Under the pieces are notes generated by a model. The model had not been told where the DNA came from. It searched no databases and worked only from the letters and a program-made list of their open reading frames with translations. From Eubacterium sp. (lineage in GTDB: Bacteria; Bacillota; Clostridia; Oscillospirales; Acutalibacteraceae): DNA of 60,259 nucleotides. Location: contig DVEP01000039.1 in assembly GCA_015655975.1 (NCBI GenBank), positions 1 to 60,259 of the forward strand. The letters run 5' to 3'. Below, in pieces: positions 52,381-60,167 of this stretch (the first letter of the stretch is position 1; every line of letters starts with the position of its first letter). Both the position numbers and the translations under genes were made by a program.

Positions 52381-52428
52381 ATGGACAAGGCAGAGCCGGT
52401 TTACAGAAGCGCTTGCGAAGCTGACTGA
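52381..52428 (+). CDS. Possible 15-residue peptide ORF within the large RNA
   Basis: ATG at 52381 has a perfect AAAGGAGG eight bases before it (52365-52372), right after the 5' hairpin. It encodes MDKAEPVYRSACEAD and stops at TGA. It could be a leader peptide or a coincidence of a structured RNA; codons give no clue at this length. Confidence 0.3.
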   Translation: MDKAEPVYRSACEAD

Positions 52429-52995
52429 TAATAGCGAATTTTTAATCGACAGATGCAAAAACGGAATTTGTAGGCGGATTATAGATATATTTATCACTTA
52501 GTATGCTAACGCAGAATCAGTAATGGCAGCAAGTGCTAAATACAATTAAATAATATATTGGCAAAATCTGCGATATGCCGGCGACAAGCAAAAGTATTAT
52601 TTAAAAGTAGCGAGGATATACCAATGCAAAGGTAATTAGATATTAACTTGACTAAGTTGAGTTAAATATTGATTTACATATATAATAAATTAAAGCAAAG
52701 TATATGAATGTTTTAGATATATGTAAAACAAATTCAAACCTATGTAAAAGGTAAATATAATATTTAATGAAACGCATTGAATATTAGCATTTGTTATAAT
52801 TGCACTATAGAGTTACAATTATTGAATGTGATTGTTAAATTTATGAAAGGCGGACAAGTCCAATGGGCTAATTAGCAGATATTTGAATATAGATTTTATT
52901 CAAATCCTTTCTCGGACAATCAATTAAATTTAAATTAAAACAATAAAAATAAAATTTGTTGTTTACGAAATTAAAACTTAATAACAAACATTACG

Positions 52996-53025
52996 GCCTG
53001 TGTCAAAAAACACAGGCTTTTGTTT
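52996..53025 (+). terminator. Terminator of the large noncoding RNA
   Basis: GCCTGTGT (52996-53003) and ACACAGGC (53010-53017), then TTTTGTTTTG. There is no T-run on the other strand, fixing the direction as plus. Confidence 0.85.
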
Positions 53026-53056
53026 TGCGATATATATTACATTCATATTTTGTATA

Positions 53057-53085
53057 TTGACAAATTTTTTTTATAATGATATTAT
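53057..53085 (+). promoter_or_regulatory. Promoter of the valS T-box transcript
   Basis: Consensus TTGACA (53057-53062), 17-base spacer, TATTAT (53080-53085). The start is expected near 53092. Confidence 0.75.
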
Positions 53086-53091
53086 TATAAA

Positions 53092-53327
53092 AAGTAAAAG
53101 GCAAAGACCAAGAGGAGTAACTGTGCTTTTCTTTCAGAGAGTTGTCGTTTGGTGCAAGACAATAAGAAGTAGGCAGTGAAGGTAGCTTGCGAGCTTCCGA
53201 TGTGAACTCAGAGTAGTATCGGGCGTATTTCTGCGTTAAAGAATTGAGTGGCGTTTTCGCAATTTGAGTGGTACCACGGAGTTTATACTTTCGTCTCATA
53301 TTTTGAGTCGGAAGTTTTTTATTTTTT
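53092..53327 (+). promoter_or_regulatory. T-box riboswitch controlling valS
   Basis: A leader of about 235 bases with stem I features (AGAGAGTTG, GGTGCAAGAC and GTGAACTC segments) and the T-box sequence TGAGTGGTACCACGG at 53265-53279. It ends in a terminator formed by ACTTTCGTCTCA (53287-53298) and TGAGTCGGAAGT (53304-53315) with a T-run. Uncharged tRNA-Val should stabilise the antiterminator and switch valS on. A valine specifier codon is expected from the gene downstream, but I could not place it with confidence by eye. Confidence 0.9.
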
Positions 53328-53340
53328 AGGAGGAAATTAA

Positions 53341-55965
53341 ATGGCAAAAGATTTAGCAAAGCAGTACGACCCTGCTGAAGTTGAAGACAAAACATATAAA
53401 TTTTGGCTTGACAACAAGTATTTTCACGCAACAGTCAATCCTGACAAAAAACCATACACAATAGTTATTCCGCCTCCCAATATTACGGGACAGTTGCATA
53501 TGGGACATGCACTTGACGAAACATTGCAAGATATTTTAATCCGTTGGAGAAGAATGCAGGGATACGAGGCACTTTGGCTGCCCGGTACAGACCACGCATC
53601 AATCGCAACAGAAGCAAAAATTGTTGAGGCAATGAGAAAAGAGGGAATTTCCAAGGAAGACATCGGCAGAGAGAAGTTTCTCGAAAGAGCATGGGATTGG
53701 AAAGAACAGTACGGCGGCAGAATTGTGTCGCAGCTTAAAAAACTCGGTTCTTCTTGCGATTGGGACAGAGAGAGATTTACTTTGGACGAGGGATGTTCAA
53801 AGGCTGTTAAGCATGTGTTTGTTGACTTGTACAATAAAGGACTTATTTATCGCGGTGAAAGAATGGTAAACTGGTGTCCGCATTGTCTTACCTCCATTTC
53901 TGACGCAGAAGTTGAGTATGAAGACCAAGCAGGACATTTTTGGCACTTGAGATACCCGTTTAAAGACGAAAGCGGTTACCTTGAACTTGCTACTACAAGA
54001 CCTGAAACTATTTTGGGCGATACTGCCGTTGCAGTTAATCCGAACGATGAACGCTATAAAGATTTGGTAGGTAAAACTTTGATTTTGCCGATTGTACATC
54101 GTGAAATTCCCGTAGTTGCAGATGACTATGTAGATATTGAGTTTGGTACGGGCGTAGTAAAAATTACACCTGCTCACGACCCAAATGACTTTGAAGTAGG
54201 CAAACGCCACAATCTTGAAGTAATTGACATTATGACTCCCGACGCTCACATCAAAGAGGGCTGGGGCAAATACAGCGGTATGGACCGCAACGAAGCGAGA
54301 AAAGCAATAGTTGAAGATTTGGAAGCCGAAGGCGCTTTGATTAAAACAGAAGACTACAGTCACAATGTCGGTACTTGTTACAGATGCGGTTCTTCTATTG
54401 AACCGAGAATTTCAATGCAGTGGTTTGTAAATATGGAACCTCTTGCTAAGCCTGCTGTTGATGTTGTAAAAGAAGGCAAAGTTAAGTTCGTTCCCGAAAG
54501 ATTTGACAAAACTTACTATCATTGGATGGAAAACATTAAAGACTGGTGTATTTCCCGTCAACTTTGGTGGGGACACCGCATTCCTGCATACTATTGTGAT
54601 GATTGCGGAGAATTGATGGTTAGCGAAGAAGATGTTACAACTTGTACAAAGTGCGGCAGCAAAAATGTTCACCAGGACCCTGACACACTTGACACTTGGT
54701 TCAGTTCTGCGCTTTGGCCGTTTTCAACTCTCGGATACCCCGATAATACGGAAGAATTAAAGTATTTCTATCCTACAAATACTCTTGTAACAGGATATGA
54801 TATTATATTCTTCTGGGTTGCAAGAATGATTTTTTCCGCTGTTGAACATACGGGCGAAGTTCCGTTTGACACAGTTCTCATTCACGGACTTGTCAGAGAT
54901 TCACAGGGAAGAAAGATGAGCAAGTCTCTCGGCAATGGTATTGACCCGCTTGAAATTATTGACCAATACGGTGCAGACGCACTCAGATTTACTTTGGCGA
55001 CGGGTAATGCTCCGGGTAACGATATGCGTTTCTCGGACGATAAAGTTAAAGCGTCAAGAAACTTCGCAAACAAACTTTGGAATGCTGCAAGATTTGTTTT
55101 AATGTATCTTGATGATAACGGAGATTACACATCGCTTCCGAAGAACCTTGCAGTAGAAGACAAATGGATAGTTTCAAAGTTCAACAAACTTGCGAAAGAA
55201 GTTACTGAAAATCTTGAAAACTTTGAACTTGGTATAGCAGTTGCAAAACTCTATGATTTTATTTGGGATGTATTTTGCGATTGGTATATTGAAATCTCAA
55301 AAATCAGACTTCAGTCAGGCGAAGACGCAGATACAGCAAAGGCAGTTTTGGTATATGTTTTGACAGGAATACTCAAACTCCTTCATCCGTTTATGCCGTT
55401 TATTACAGAAGAAATATATCAGGCAATTCCTCATAGCGAAGAGTCTGTAATGATTTCAAAGTGGCCTGAATACGATGAGTCTTTAAATTTCCCGATTGAA
55501 GAAAACGATATGGAAATGATTATGGACGCAATCAGAGCCGTTAGAAACAGAAGGTCTGAAATGAATGTTCCGCCGTCAAAAAAAGCAACTGTTAAAATTG
55601 AAACTGTAAAGACAGACATTTTTGAAAGCGGAAAAGAGTTCTTTAAACGCCTTGCTTCTGCTTCGGAAGTTGAAGTTGCTCAAAAATTTGAAAACGACGA
55701 TAAGTCAGTAACAATAGTTACAAACGACGCAAAGATTTATATTCCTTTGGGCGACCTTGTAGATTTTGAAGCCGAAAGAAAACGACTTGAAAAAGAACTT
55801 GCTCAGTGTGAAGATAAACTTGCATTTATTGAAAAGAAACTTTCAAACCCGGGTTTTGTGAATAAAGCACCTGAAAAAGTTGTTGAACAAAACAGAAAAG
55901 ATGCCTCTGTTTTAACTGAAAAAATAGAAGTGCTTAAAAATTCTATTGAAAATCTCGGTAAATAA
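53341..55965 (+). CDS. valS: Valyl-tRNA synthetase
   Basis: An 874-residue class I synthetase starting MAKDLAKQYDPAEVEDKTY. Signatures are PPPNITGQLHMGHALD (HIGH variant HMGH) and GRKMSKSLGNGIDP (KMSKS). The editing domain shows TTRPETILGDTAVAV and a zinc-like cluster CDDCGEL/CTKCGS lies near residue 425. Valine specificity is typical in WLPGTDHASIATEAK. The C-terminal coiled coil (ERKRLEKELAQCEDKLAFIEKKL) is the tRNA-binding arm of ValRS. It is controlled by the T-box leader. folC follows after 1 base. Confidence 0.97.
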   Translation: MAKDLAKQYDPAEVEDKTYKFWLDNKYFHATVNPDKKPYTIVIPPPNITGQLHMGHALDETLQDILIRWRRMQGYEALWLPGTDHASIATEAKIVEAMRKEGISKEDIGREKFLERAWDWKEQYGGRIVSQLKKLGSSCDWDRERFTLDEGCSKAVKHVFVDLYNKGLIYRGERMVNWCPHCLTSISDAEVEYEDQAGHFWHLRYPFKDESGYLELATTRPETILGDTAVAVNPNDERYKDLVGKTLILPIVHREIPVVADDYVDIEFGTGVVKITPAHDPNDFEVGKRHNLEVIDIMTPDAHIKEGWGKYSGMDRNEARKAIVEDLEAEGALIKTEDYSHNVGTCYRCGSSIEPRISMQWFVNMEPLAKPAVDVVKEGKVKFVPERFDKTYYHWMENIKDWCISRQLWWGHRIPAYYCDDCGELMVSEEDVTTCTKCGSKNVHQDPDTLDTWFSSALWPFSTLGYPDNTEELKYFYPTNTLVTGYDIIFFWVARMIFSAVEHTGEVPFDTVLIHGLVRDSQGRKMSKSLGNGIDPLEIIDQYGADALRFTLATGNAPGNDMRFSDDKVKASRNFANKLWNAARFVLMYLDDNGDYTSLPKNLAVEDKWIVSKFNKLAKEVTENLENFELGIAVAKLYDFIWDVFCDWYIEISKIRLQSGEDADTAKAVLVYVLTGILKLLHPFMPFITEEIYQAIPHSEESVMISKWPEYDESLNFPIEENDMEMIMDAIRAVRNRRSEMNVPPSKKATVKIETVKTDIFESGKEFFKRLASASEVEVAQKFENDDKSVTIVTNDAKIYIPLGDLVDFEAERKRLEKELAQCEDKLAFIEKKLSNPGFVNKAPEKVVEQNRKDASVLTEKIEVLKNSIENLGK

Positions 55966-55966
55966 T

Positions 55967-57070
55967 ATGACATACGAACAAGCGTTAAATGATATATTGT
56001 TCAATTCAAGTCCCGGAATTATTCCGGGACTTTCAAGAATAGAAAAACTACTTGAAAGATTGGGCAATCCTCAAAATAACTATAAAATCATTCATATTGC
56101 AGGTACTAACGGAAAGGGTACAATAGGAAAAATAATAGCGAATTCACTAAGCAAAAACGGATATAAAACAGGACTTTTTTCTTCTCCTTTTGTTACAGAC
56201 TATACCGAACAGATACAGATAGACGGCAAAAATATAAGCAAAGAAGATTTTGCGCACTATCTGCCTTTCATTAAAGGCGAGGGAAGTGAGTTTGAAAGAC
56301 TTACGGCGCTGATGTACTACTATTTTTCCGAAAAAAAAGTTGACTGCGCAGTTGTTGAGTGCGGAATGGGCGGACTTGAAGACAGTACAAATGCAATAGA
56401 CAACACCGAACTTTGCGTTTTGACATCAATTTCCGTTGACCATACAAATTTCCTCGGAAATACTGTTGAAGAAATTGCAAAGCATAAAGCAGGTATAATA
56501 AAAAACAATTCAAAAGTTGTACTTTATCCGAATAAGAGTATAGAGCATATTGTGAAAGATGTATGCAGTCAAAAAAATGCACAATTATATTGTGTTGAAG
56601 AACAAAACGACTTCAGAAAAAACAATTTTGAAACTGCAAAAGTTGCTTTGTCTTTGCTCGGCATAAATAATATTTGCGAGTATCCTGCACTTTTTGCAAG
56701 ACAGGAATGCGTAGGTAAATTTATTATGGACGGTTCGCATAATGAAAGTTCGGCAGTCGCCCTTGAAAGTTTTTTGCCGAAAGATGAAAATATAACTGCT
56801 GTTATTGCAATGATGAAAGACAAAAATTGCAAAAAATATATAGATACCGTAATGCCTTACTGCAATAAAATAATTGTAACGCAGTGCGACAATGCAAGGT
56901 GTATGTCTGCTGAAGATTTGTATAGTTTAATCAGTGAAAAATTTAATAATGCAGAATGTGTTGAAAATTCAAAAACGGCAATAGAAACGGCTAAAAATAC
57001 GGACTGTGACAGAATTCTTGTATGCGGTTCGTTTTATTTGTGTCGTGAAGTCAGAAATTATATATTGTAA
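55967..57070 (+). CDS. folC: Folylpolyglutamate synthase/dihydrofolate synthase-like (FolC), shortened
   Basis: A 367-residue Mur-ligase family protein starting MTYEQALNDIL one base after the valS stop. Seen: P-loop HIAGTNGKGTIGK, SSPFVTDYTEQIQIDG, VECGMGGLEDSTNAID, and SVDHTNFLGNTVEEIAKHKAGIIK with the catalytic carbamylated-Lys region. It is about 60 residues shorter than usual FolC: after the central domain the typical GxHQxxNA segment is reduced to NNFETAKVALSLLG, and the C-terminal domain starts at ECVGKFIMDGSHN. It may still be active, or be a divergent paralog. No strong ribosome site; probably coupled to valS. Confidence 0.82.
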   Translation: MTYEQALNDILFNSSPGIIPGLSRIEKLLERLGNPQNNYKIIHIAGTNGKGTIGKIIANSLSKNGYKTGLFSSPFVTDYTEQIQIDGKNISKEDFAHYLPFIKGEGSEFERLTALMYYYFSEKKVDCAVVECGMGGLEDSTNAIDNTELCVLTSISVDHTNFLGNTVEEIAKHKAGIIKNNSKVVLYPNKSIEHIVKDVCSQKNAQLYCVEEQNDFRKNNFETAKVALSLLGINNICEYPALFARQECVGKFIMDGSHNESSAVALESFLPKDENITAVIAMMKDKNCKKYIDTVMPYCNKIIVTQCDNARCMSAEDLYSLISEKFNNAECVENSKTAIETAKNTDCDRILVCGSFYLCREVRNYIL

Positions 57071-57090
57071 ACACAATTCGTCATATTTTT

Positions 57091-57140
57091 TAATACCGTC
57101 GTGTTATTCTTTGTGCGTAACACGGCGGTATTATTTTATT
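57091..57140 (+). terminator. Terminator after valS-folC
   Basis: TAATACCGTCGTGTTA (57091-57106) and TAACACGGCGGTATTA (57118-57133), 16 bases with one wobble, then TTTTATT. Confidence 0.85.
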
Positions 57141-57170
57141 GCTAAATATGTTTAATACGGAGGAAGTACA

Positions 57171-57500
57171 ATGAATGTTACTATTGAAAGCGCCGGCGAA
57201 ACACTTGCAGTATATTTGTACGGCGAAATAGACCATCATACTGCTATACCTATCAGGCAGAGAATTGACGATGCGATTACATTAAAAAAACCAAAGTGCT
57301 TGATACTCGATTTCAAAAATGTCGGGTTTATGGATTCAAGCGGTATAGGTCTTGTTATGGGCAGATACAGAACTTTGCAGAGCTACAACGGTCAATTAGA
57401 AATAAGAAATGTTTCAAAACAAACAAAAAAAGTAATGGAACTTGCAGGTCTGTCATCAATCGCATCTATAAAGGAGAAAAACAATGAAGTCAAAAAATGA
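57171..57500 (+). CDS. spoIIAA: Anti-sigma F factor antagonist SpoIIAA
   Basis: A 109-residue STAS protein with GEIDHHTAIPIRQRIDDAI and the phosphorylatable Ser in FMDSSGIGLVMGRY. Dephosphorylated SpoIIAA releases sigma F from SpoIIAB in the forespore. GGAGG precedes ATG. It overlaps spoIIAB by 17 bases. Expression is expected from a sigma H promoter in the 37 bases after the previous terminator, but no clear one was seen. Confidence 0.93.
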   Translation: MNVTIESAGETLAVYLYGEIDHHTAIPIRQRIDDAITLKKPKCLILDFKNVGFMDSSGIGLVMGRYRTLQSYNGQLEIRNVSKQTKKVMELAGLSSIASIKEKNNEVKK

Positions 57501-57921
57501 AATGAAGTTAACAGTTGATTCTAAAAGTTCAAACGAAAGTTTTGCCCGTGTGGTTGTATCGGCTTTTGTTGCTCAGTTAGACCCGACGCTTGAAGAATTG
57601 TCAGATATTAAAACAGCAGTTTCAGAGGCTGTAACAAATTCTATTGTACACGGGTATAAAGATACTTTCGGAAAAATTTACATAACGGGCAATATTTACG
57701 ACGATAATACAGTGAAAATCACAATTAAGGATAAGGGCTGCGGTATTGATGACTTAAATCAGGCAATGACTCCTCTTTTCACAACAGGGGAGTCGGACAG
57801 AGCAGGTCTGGGTTTTACCGTAATGGAGAGTTTTTGCGATAAAATCAAAGTTCGTTCAAAAGTCGCTTGCGGTACAACTGTAACATTGTTTAAAAAGATT
57901 TCGGGTAAGTCAAAGTGGTAA
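57484..57921 (+). CDS. spoIIAB: Anti-sigma F factor / serine kinase SpoIIAB
   Basis: A 145-residue GHKL kinase with AVSEAVTNSIVHGY (N-box), IKDKGCGIDDL and AGLGFTVMESFCDKI (ATP lid and G-box). It binds and inhibits sigma F, and phosphorylates SpoIIAA. Tight overlap on both sides (17 bases with spoIIAA, 7 with sigF) keeps the three in balance. Confidence 0.94.
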   Translation: MKSKNEMKLTVDSKSSNESFARVVVSAFVAQLDPTLEELSDIKTAVSEAVTNSIVHGYKDTFGKIYITGNIYDDNTVKITIKDKGCGIDDLNQAMTPLFTTGESDRAGLGFTVMESFCDKIKVRSKVACGTTVTLFKKISGKSKW

Positions 57922-58568
57922 TTGATAAAAGAGATGCTTTTATAGAAGAAAATATAGGACTTGTTCATTCAATAGCAAGCAGGTTTAAAGGAAAAGGCGT
58001 TGAGTACGACGATTTGTTTCAAACGGGCTGTGTCGGTTTGATTAAAGCCGTTGACAATTTTGACGAAACTCTCGGCTATAAATTTTCTACCTATGCAGTA
58101 CCCGTTATTATGGGCGAGATTAAAAGAATTTTCAGGGACGGAGGTACTGTAAAGGTAAGCCGAAGTTTAAAAGAAAAGTCTTTGGTTTTGCAAAGGGAAA
58201 AAGAAAAATTTGAAAATAAAAATATGCGTTCTCCGACAATCAGTGAAATGGCAGATATTATGAACTGCTCAAAAGAAGAAATTTGCGAACTTGAAAATGT
58301 TTTGAGCCCTGTATTGTCCTTGTCAGGTACGGCAGAAAATGAAAATGAAATAGATGTACCTTTTGATAATTCTGATAACATTTTTGACAGAATAACGCTA
58401 AATCAGGTAATTTCTACGCTTTCGGGTAAAGAACAGCAAATTGTCAAACTGCGATACTTTGAAGGACAGACTCAGTGCAGTGTTGCAAAAACTTTAGGCA
58501 TATCTCAAGTTCAGGTTTCAAGAAAAGAAAAAGAGATATTAAAAAAACTGAAAAGAAAACTGGCATAA
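57915..58568 (+). CDS. sigF: Sporulation sigma factor SigF
   Basis: A 217-residue sigma-70 factor from a GTG at 57915. Region 2: LVHSIASRFKGKGVEYDDLFQTGCVGLIKA in continuous family match, and FDETLGYKFSTYAVPVIMGEI. Region 3: VKVSRSLKE. Region 4: LSGKEQQIVKLRYFEGQTQ and LGISQVQVSRKEKEILKKL. It is the first forespore-specific sigma. A terminator follows, so it ends the operon; spoVA genes are not attached. Confidence 0.95.
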   Translation: MVIDKRDAFIEENIGLVHSIASRFKGKGVEYDDLFQTGCVGLIKAVDNFDETLGYKFSTYAVPVIMGEIKRIFRDGGTVKVSRSLKEKSLVLQREKEKFENKNMRSPTISEMADIMNCSKEEICELENVLSPVLSLSGTAENENEIDVPFDNSDNIFDRITLNQVISTLSGKEQQIVKLRYFEGQTQCSVAKTLGISQVQVSRKEKEILKKLKRKLA

Positions 58569-58571
58569 ATT

Positions 58572-58599
58572 AAAAGCACACCGTATGTGTGCTTTTTTT
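58572..58599 (+). terminator. Terminator after sigF
   Basis: AAAAGCACAC (58572-58581) and GTGTGCTTTT (58587-58596) with a T-run. Confidence 0.85.
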
Positions 58600-58601
58600 G
58601 T

Positions 58602-58630
58602 TTGACATGGTCTGCTATCTGTGTTAAATT
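58602..58630 (+). promoter_or_regulatory. Promoter of the cardiolipin synthase gene
   Basis: TTGACA (58602-58607) and TAAATT (58625-58630) with a 17-base spacer, starting just after the sigF terminator. Confidence 0.55.
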
Positions 58631-58684
58631 ATCATATACAATAGGTCGCAAAAATCGTATCTGTGTTGAAATTGGAGAAAGAAT

Positions 58685-60100
58685 ATGAAAATAATACTTT
58701 TAATTTTATATTTCCTGCTTTTGCTGAGTGTGATATTTTTTGAAAGAAAAAATCCGTCCGAAGCAATGGTTTGGGTTTTAATTTTACTTTTTTTACCTTA
58801 TGTAGGCGCTTTTATTTACTTGATTTTCGGAAGCACTCTAAGTATTAAGATTACTCGAGAGTTAAGAAATGCAAAATTGATACAACGATATGAAGGTAAG
58901 TTCAATTACAGCAAAAATATTGCGTACGAGAATATAAATGATTTTGATTTTACTGAGATGCAAAAACAGGTCATAAATTTTAATAAAGCGTACAACGACA
59001 GCGAATTGACTTGTTACGATAACTATCAAATTTTCACTGACGGAAGAAGCCACTATTCAAAACTTTTTGATGACTTAAAAAATGCCAAAAATACAATACA
59101 TATACAATACTACACAATTCACAATGATGAAGTAGGCAACAAGTTTATGGAAATACTGACAGAAAAAGCAAGTCAGGGGCTTGAAGTTATTGTAATGTGC
59201 GACTTTATTGCAAATGTTTCTTCTCCGAAAAAAATGTTTCGGCCTTTTGTTGAGGCGGGAGGAAGATTTAAAAGAGTTAAACCGTTTTTAACGCATTTCA
59301 GAAGTCATAGAAAACTTGTTGTCATAGACAATGAAATTGCGTATATCGGCGGAATGAATATAGGTAAACAATACGCAAATATGGCAGAAATAAAAAATCC
59401 TTGGCGCGATACTCAAATCAGATTGACAGGTCAGTGCTGCGGACTTTTGGAAGTGTCATATATGGCGGACTGGTTTTGCAATGTTAAAAAGGCACATCTT
59501 GAAGATGCCGAAAAATCTGCGGATAAAGCATTTTCGTATAACTATCCCGTTTCAAAATATCCTTGTCAATTTGTTGTCGGAGGTGTTGATACGGACAAAG
59601 AGTCTATAAAAATGTGTTATTTGAGTATGATACGAAGTGCAAAAAGTCATATCAGAATTCAGACTCCGTATTTTATACCGGACGAATCTACAATAGACGC
59701 ACTTAAAACGGCAGCCGCATCGGGTGTTGAAATTGAGATAATAATTCCAGGGATAAAAGCAAGTTTTTTTCTTGACCCTGTTACAAACTATTATTGCGGG
59801 CAACTTATGCAGTACGGCGCAAAAGTATATAAGTACAATGGCTATATTCACGCCAAAACCATTGTCATAGACAATAGCATTTGCTGTATAGGTTCTGTTA
59901 ATATGGATATCAGAAGTCTGCTTGTAGATGATGAAATATGCGGTGTATTTTATGACAAAAAACTTGTAGAAGAATACATAGCCATTTTTAATAATGATAT
60001 TAACAGCACCAAACAATATACTTTGGAAGATTTTAAAACAAGAAGCAACAAAGAAAAAATAAGAGAAAACTTCTTTTTGCTTTTCTCTCCTATATTATAA
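58685..60100 (+). CDS. cls: Cardiolipin synthase (phospholipase D family)
   Basis: A 471-residue protein with two N-terminal membrane helices (about residues 2-45). It also has two phospholipase D HKD motifs, SHRKLVVIDNEIAYIGGMNIG near residue 215 (read in two parts) and HAKTIVIDNSICCIGSVNMD near residue 395. It joins two phosphatidylglycerols to cardiolipin. Together with the pgsA-like gene this places two steps of anionic lipid synthesis in the window. A terminator follows at 60116-60146. Confidence 0.93.
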   Translation: MKIILLILYFLLLLSVIFFERKNPSEAMVWVLILLFLPYVGAFIYLIFGSTLSIKITRELRNAKLIQRYEGKFNYSKNIAYENINDFDFTEMQKQVINFNKAYNDSELTCYDNYQIFTDGRSHYSKLFDDLKNAKNTIHIQYYTIHNDEVGNKFMEILTEKASQGLEVIVMCDFIANVSSPKKMFRPFVEAGGRFKRVKPFLTHFRSHRKLVVIDNEIAYIGGMNIGKQYANMAEIKNPWRDTQIRLTGQCCGLLEVSYMADWFCNVKKAHLEDAEKSADKAFSYNYPVSKYPCQFVVGGVDTDKESIKMCYLSMIRSAKSHIRIQTPYFIPDESTIDALKTAAASGVEIEIIIPGIKASFFLDPVTNYYCGQLMQYGAKVYKYNGYIHAKTIVIDNSICCIGSVNMDIRSLLVDDEICGVFYDKKLVEEYIAIFNNDINSTKQYTLEDFKTRSNKEKIRENFFLLFSPIL

Positions 60101-60115
60101 ACATTATAGTATAAT

Positions 60116-60146
60116 AAAAAAGACAGGTTTTTTACCTGTCTTTTTT
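60116..60146 (+). terminator. Terminator after cls
   Basis: AAAAAAGACAGGT (60116-60128) and ACCTGTCTTTTTT (60134-60146), with a T-run. Confidence 0.88.
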
Positions 60147-60167
60147 ATATGCTGATTGTATGTAAAA

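Larger units (their letters stand above)
52290..53025 (+). ncRNA. Large structured noncoding RNA, about 740 nt, unrecognised family
   Basis: A unit with its own promoter and terminator and no frame above 60 codons. Helices found by eye: GAAGATAA/TTATCTTC (52290-52297 with 52348-52355) enclosing ACGAAT/ATTCGT; CGCAGA/TCTGCG (52510-52515 with 52567-52572) enclosing AGCA/TGCT; GTTTTA/TAAAAC (52710-52729); ATAATTG/CAATTAT (52796-52822). The 3' part is nested: GATTGT/ACAATC (52830-52835 with 52916-52921) outside GAAAGG/CCTTTC (52845-52850 with 52906-52911), enclosing GGAC-AA-GTCC, GCTAATTAGC and ATTTGAATA/TATTCAAAT, a multi-helix junction. The size is like the OLE, GOLLD or ROOL giant RNAs, but I cannot match it to any. 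It lies between the DUF1292 and valS genes. Confidence 0.75.

Noticed and set aside
52381..52850. Decayed protein gene in place of the large RNA
   Set aside because: Stops occur in all frames throughout, while promoter, terminator and nested helices are intact, which is not the pattern of a decaying gene.
53797..54363. 188-residue antisense frame
   Set aside because: Opposite valS, no ribosome binding site and no family likeness.
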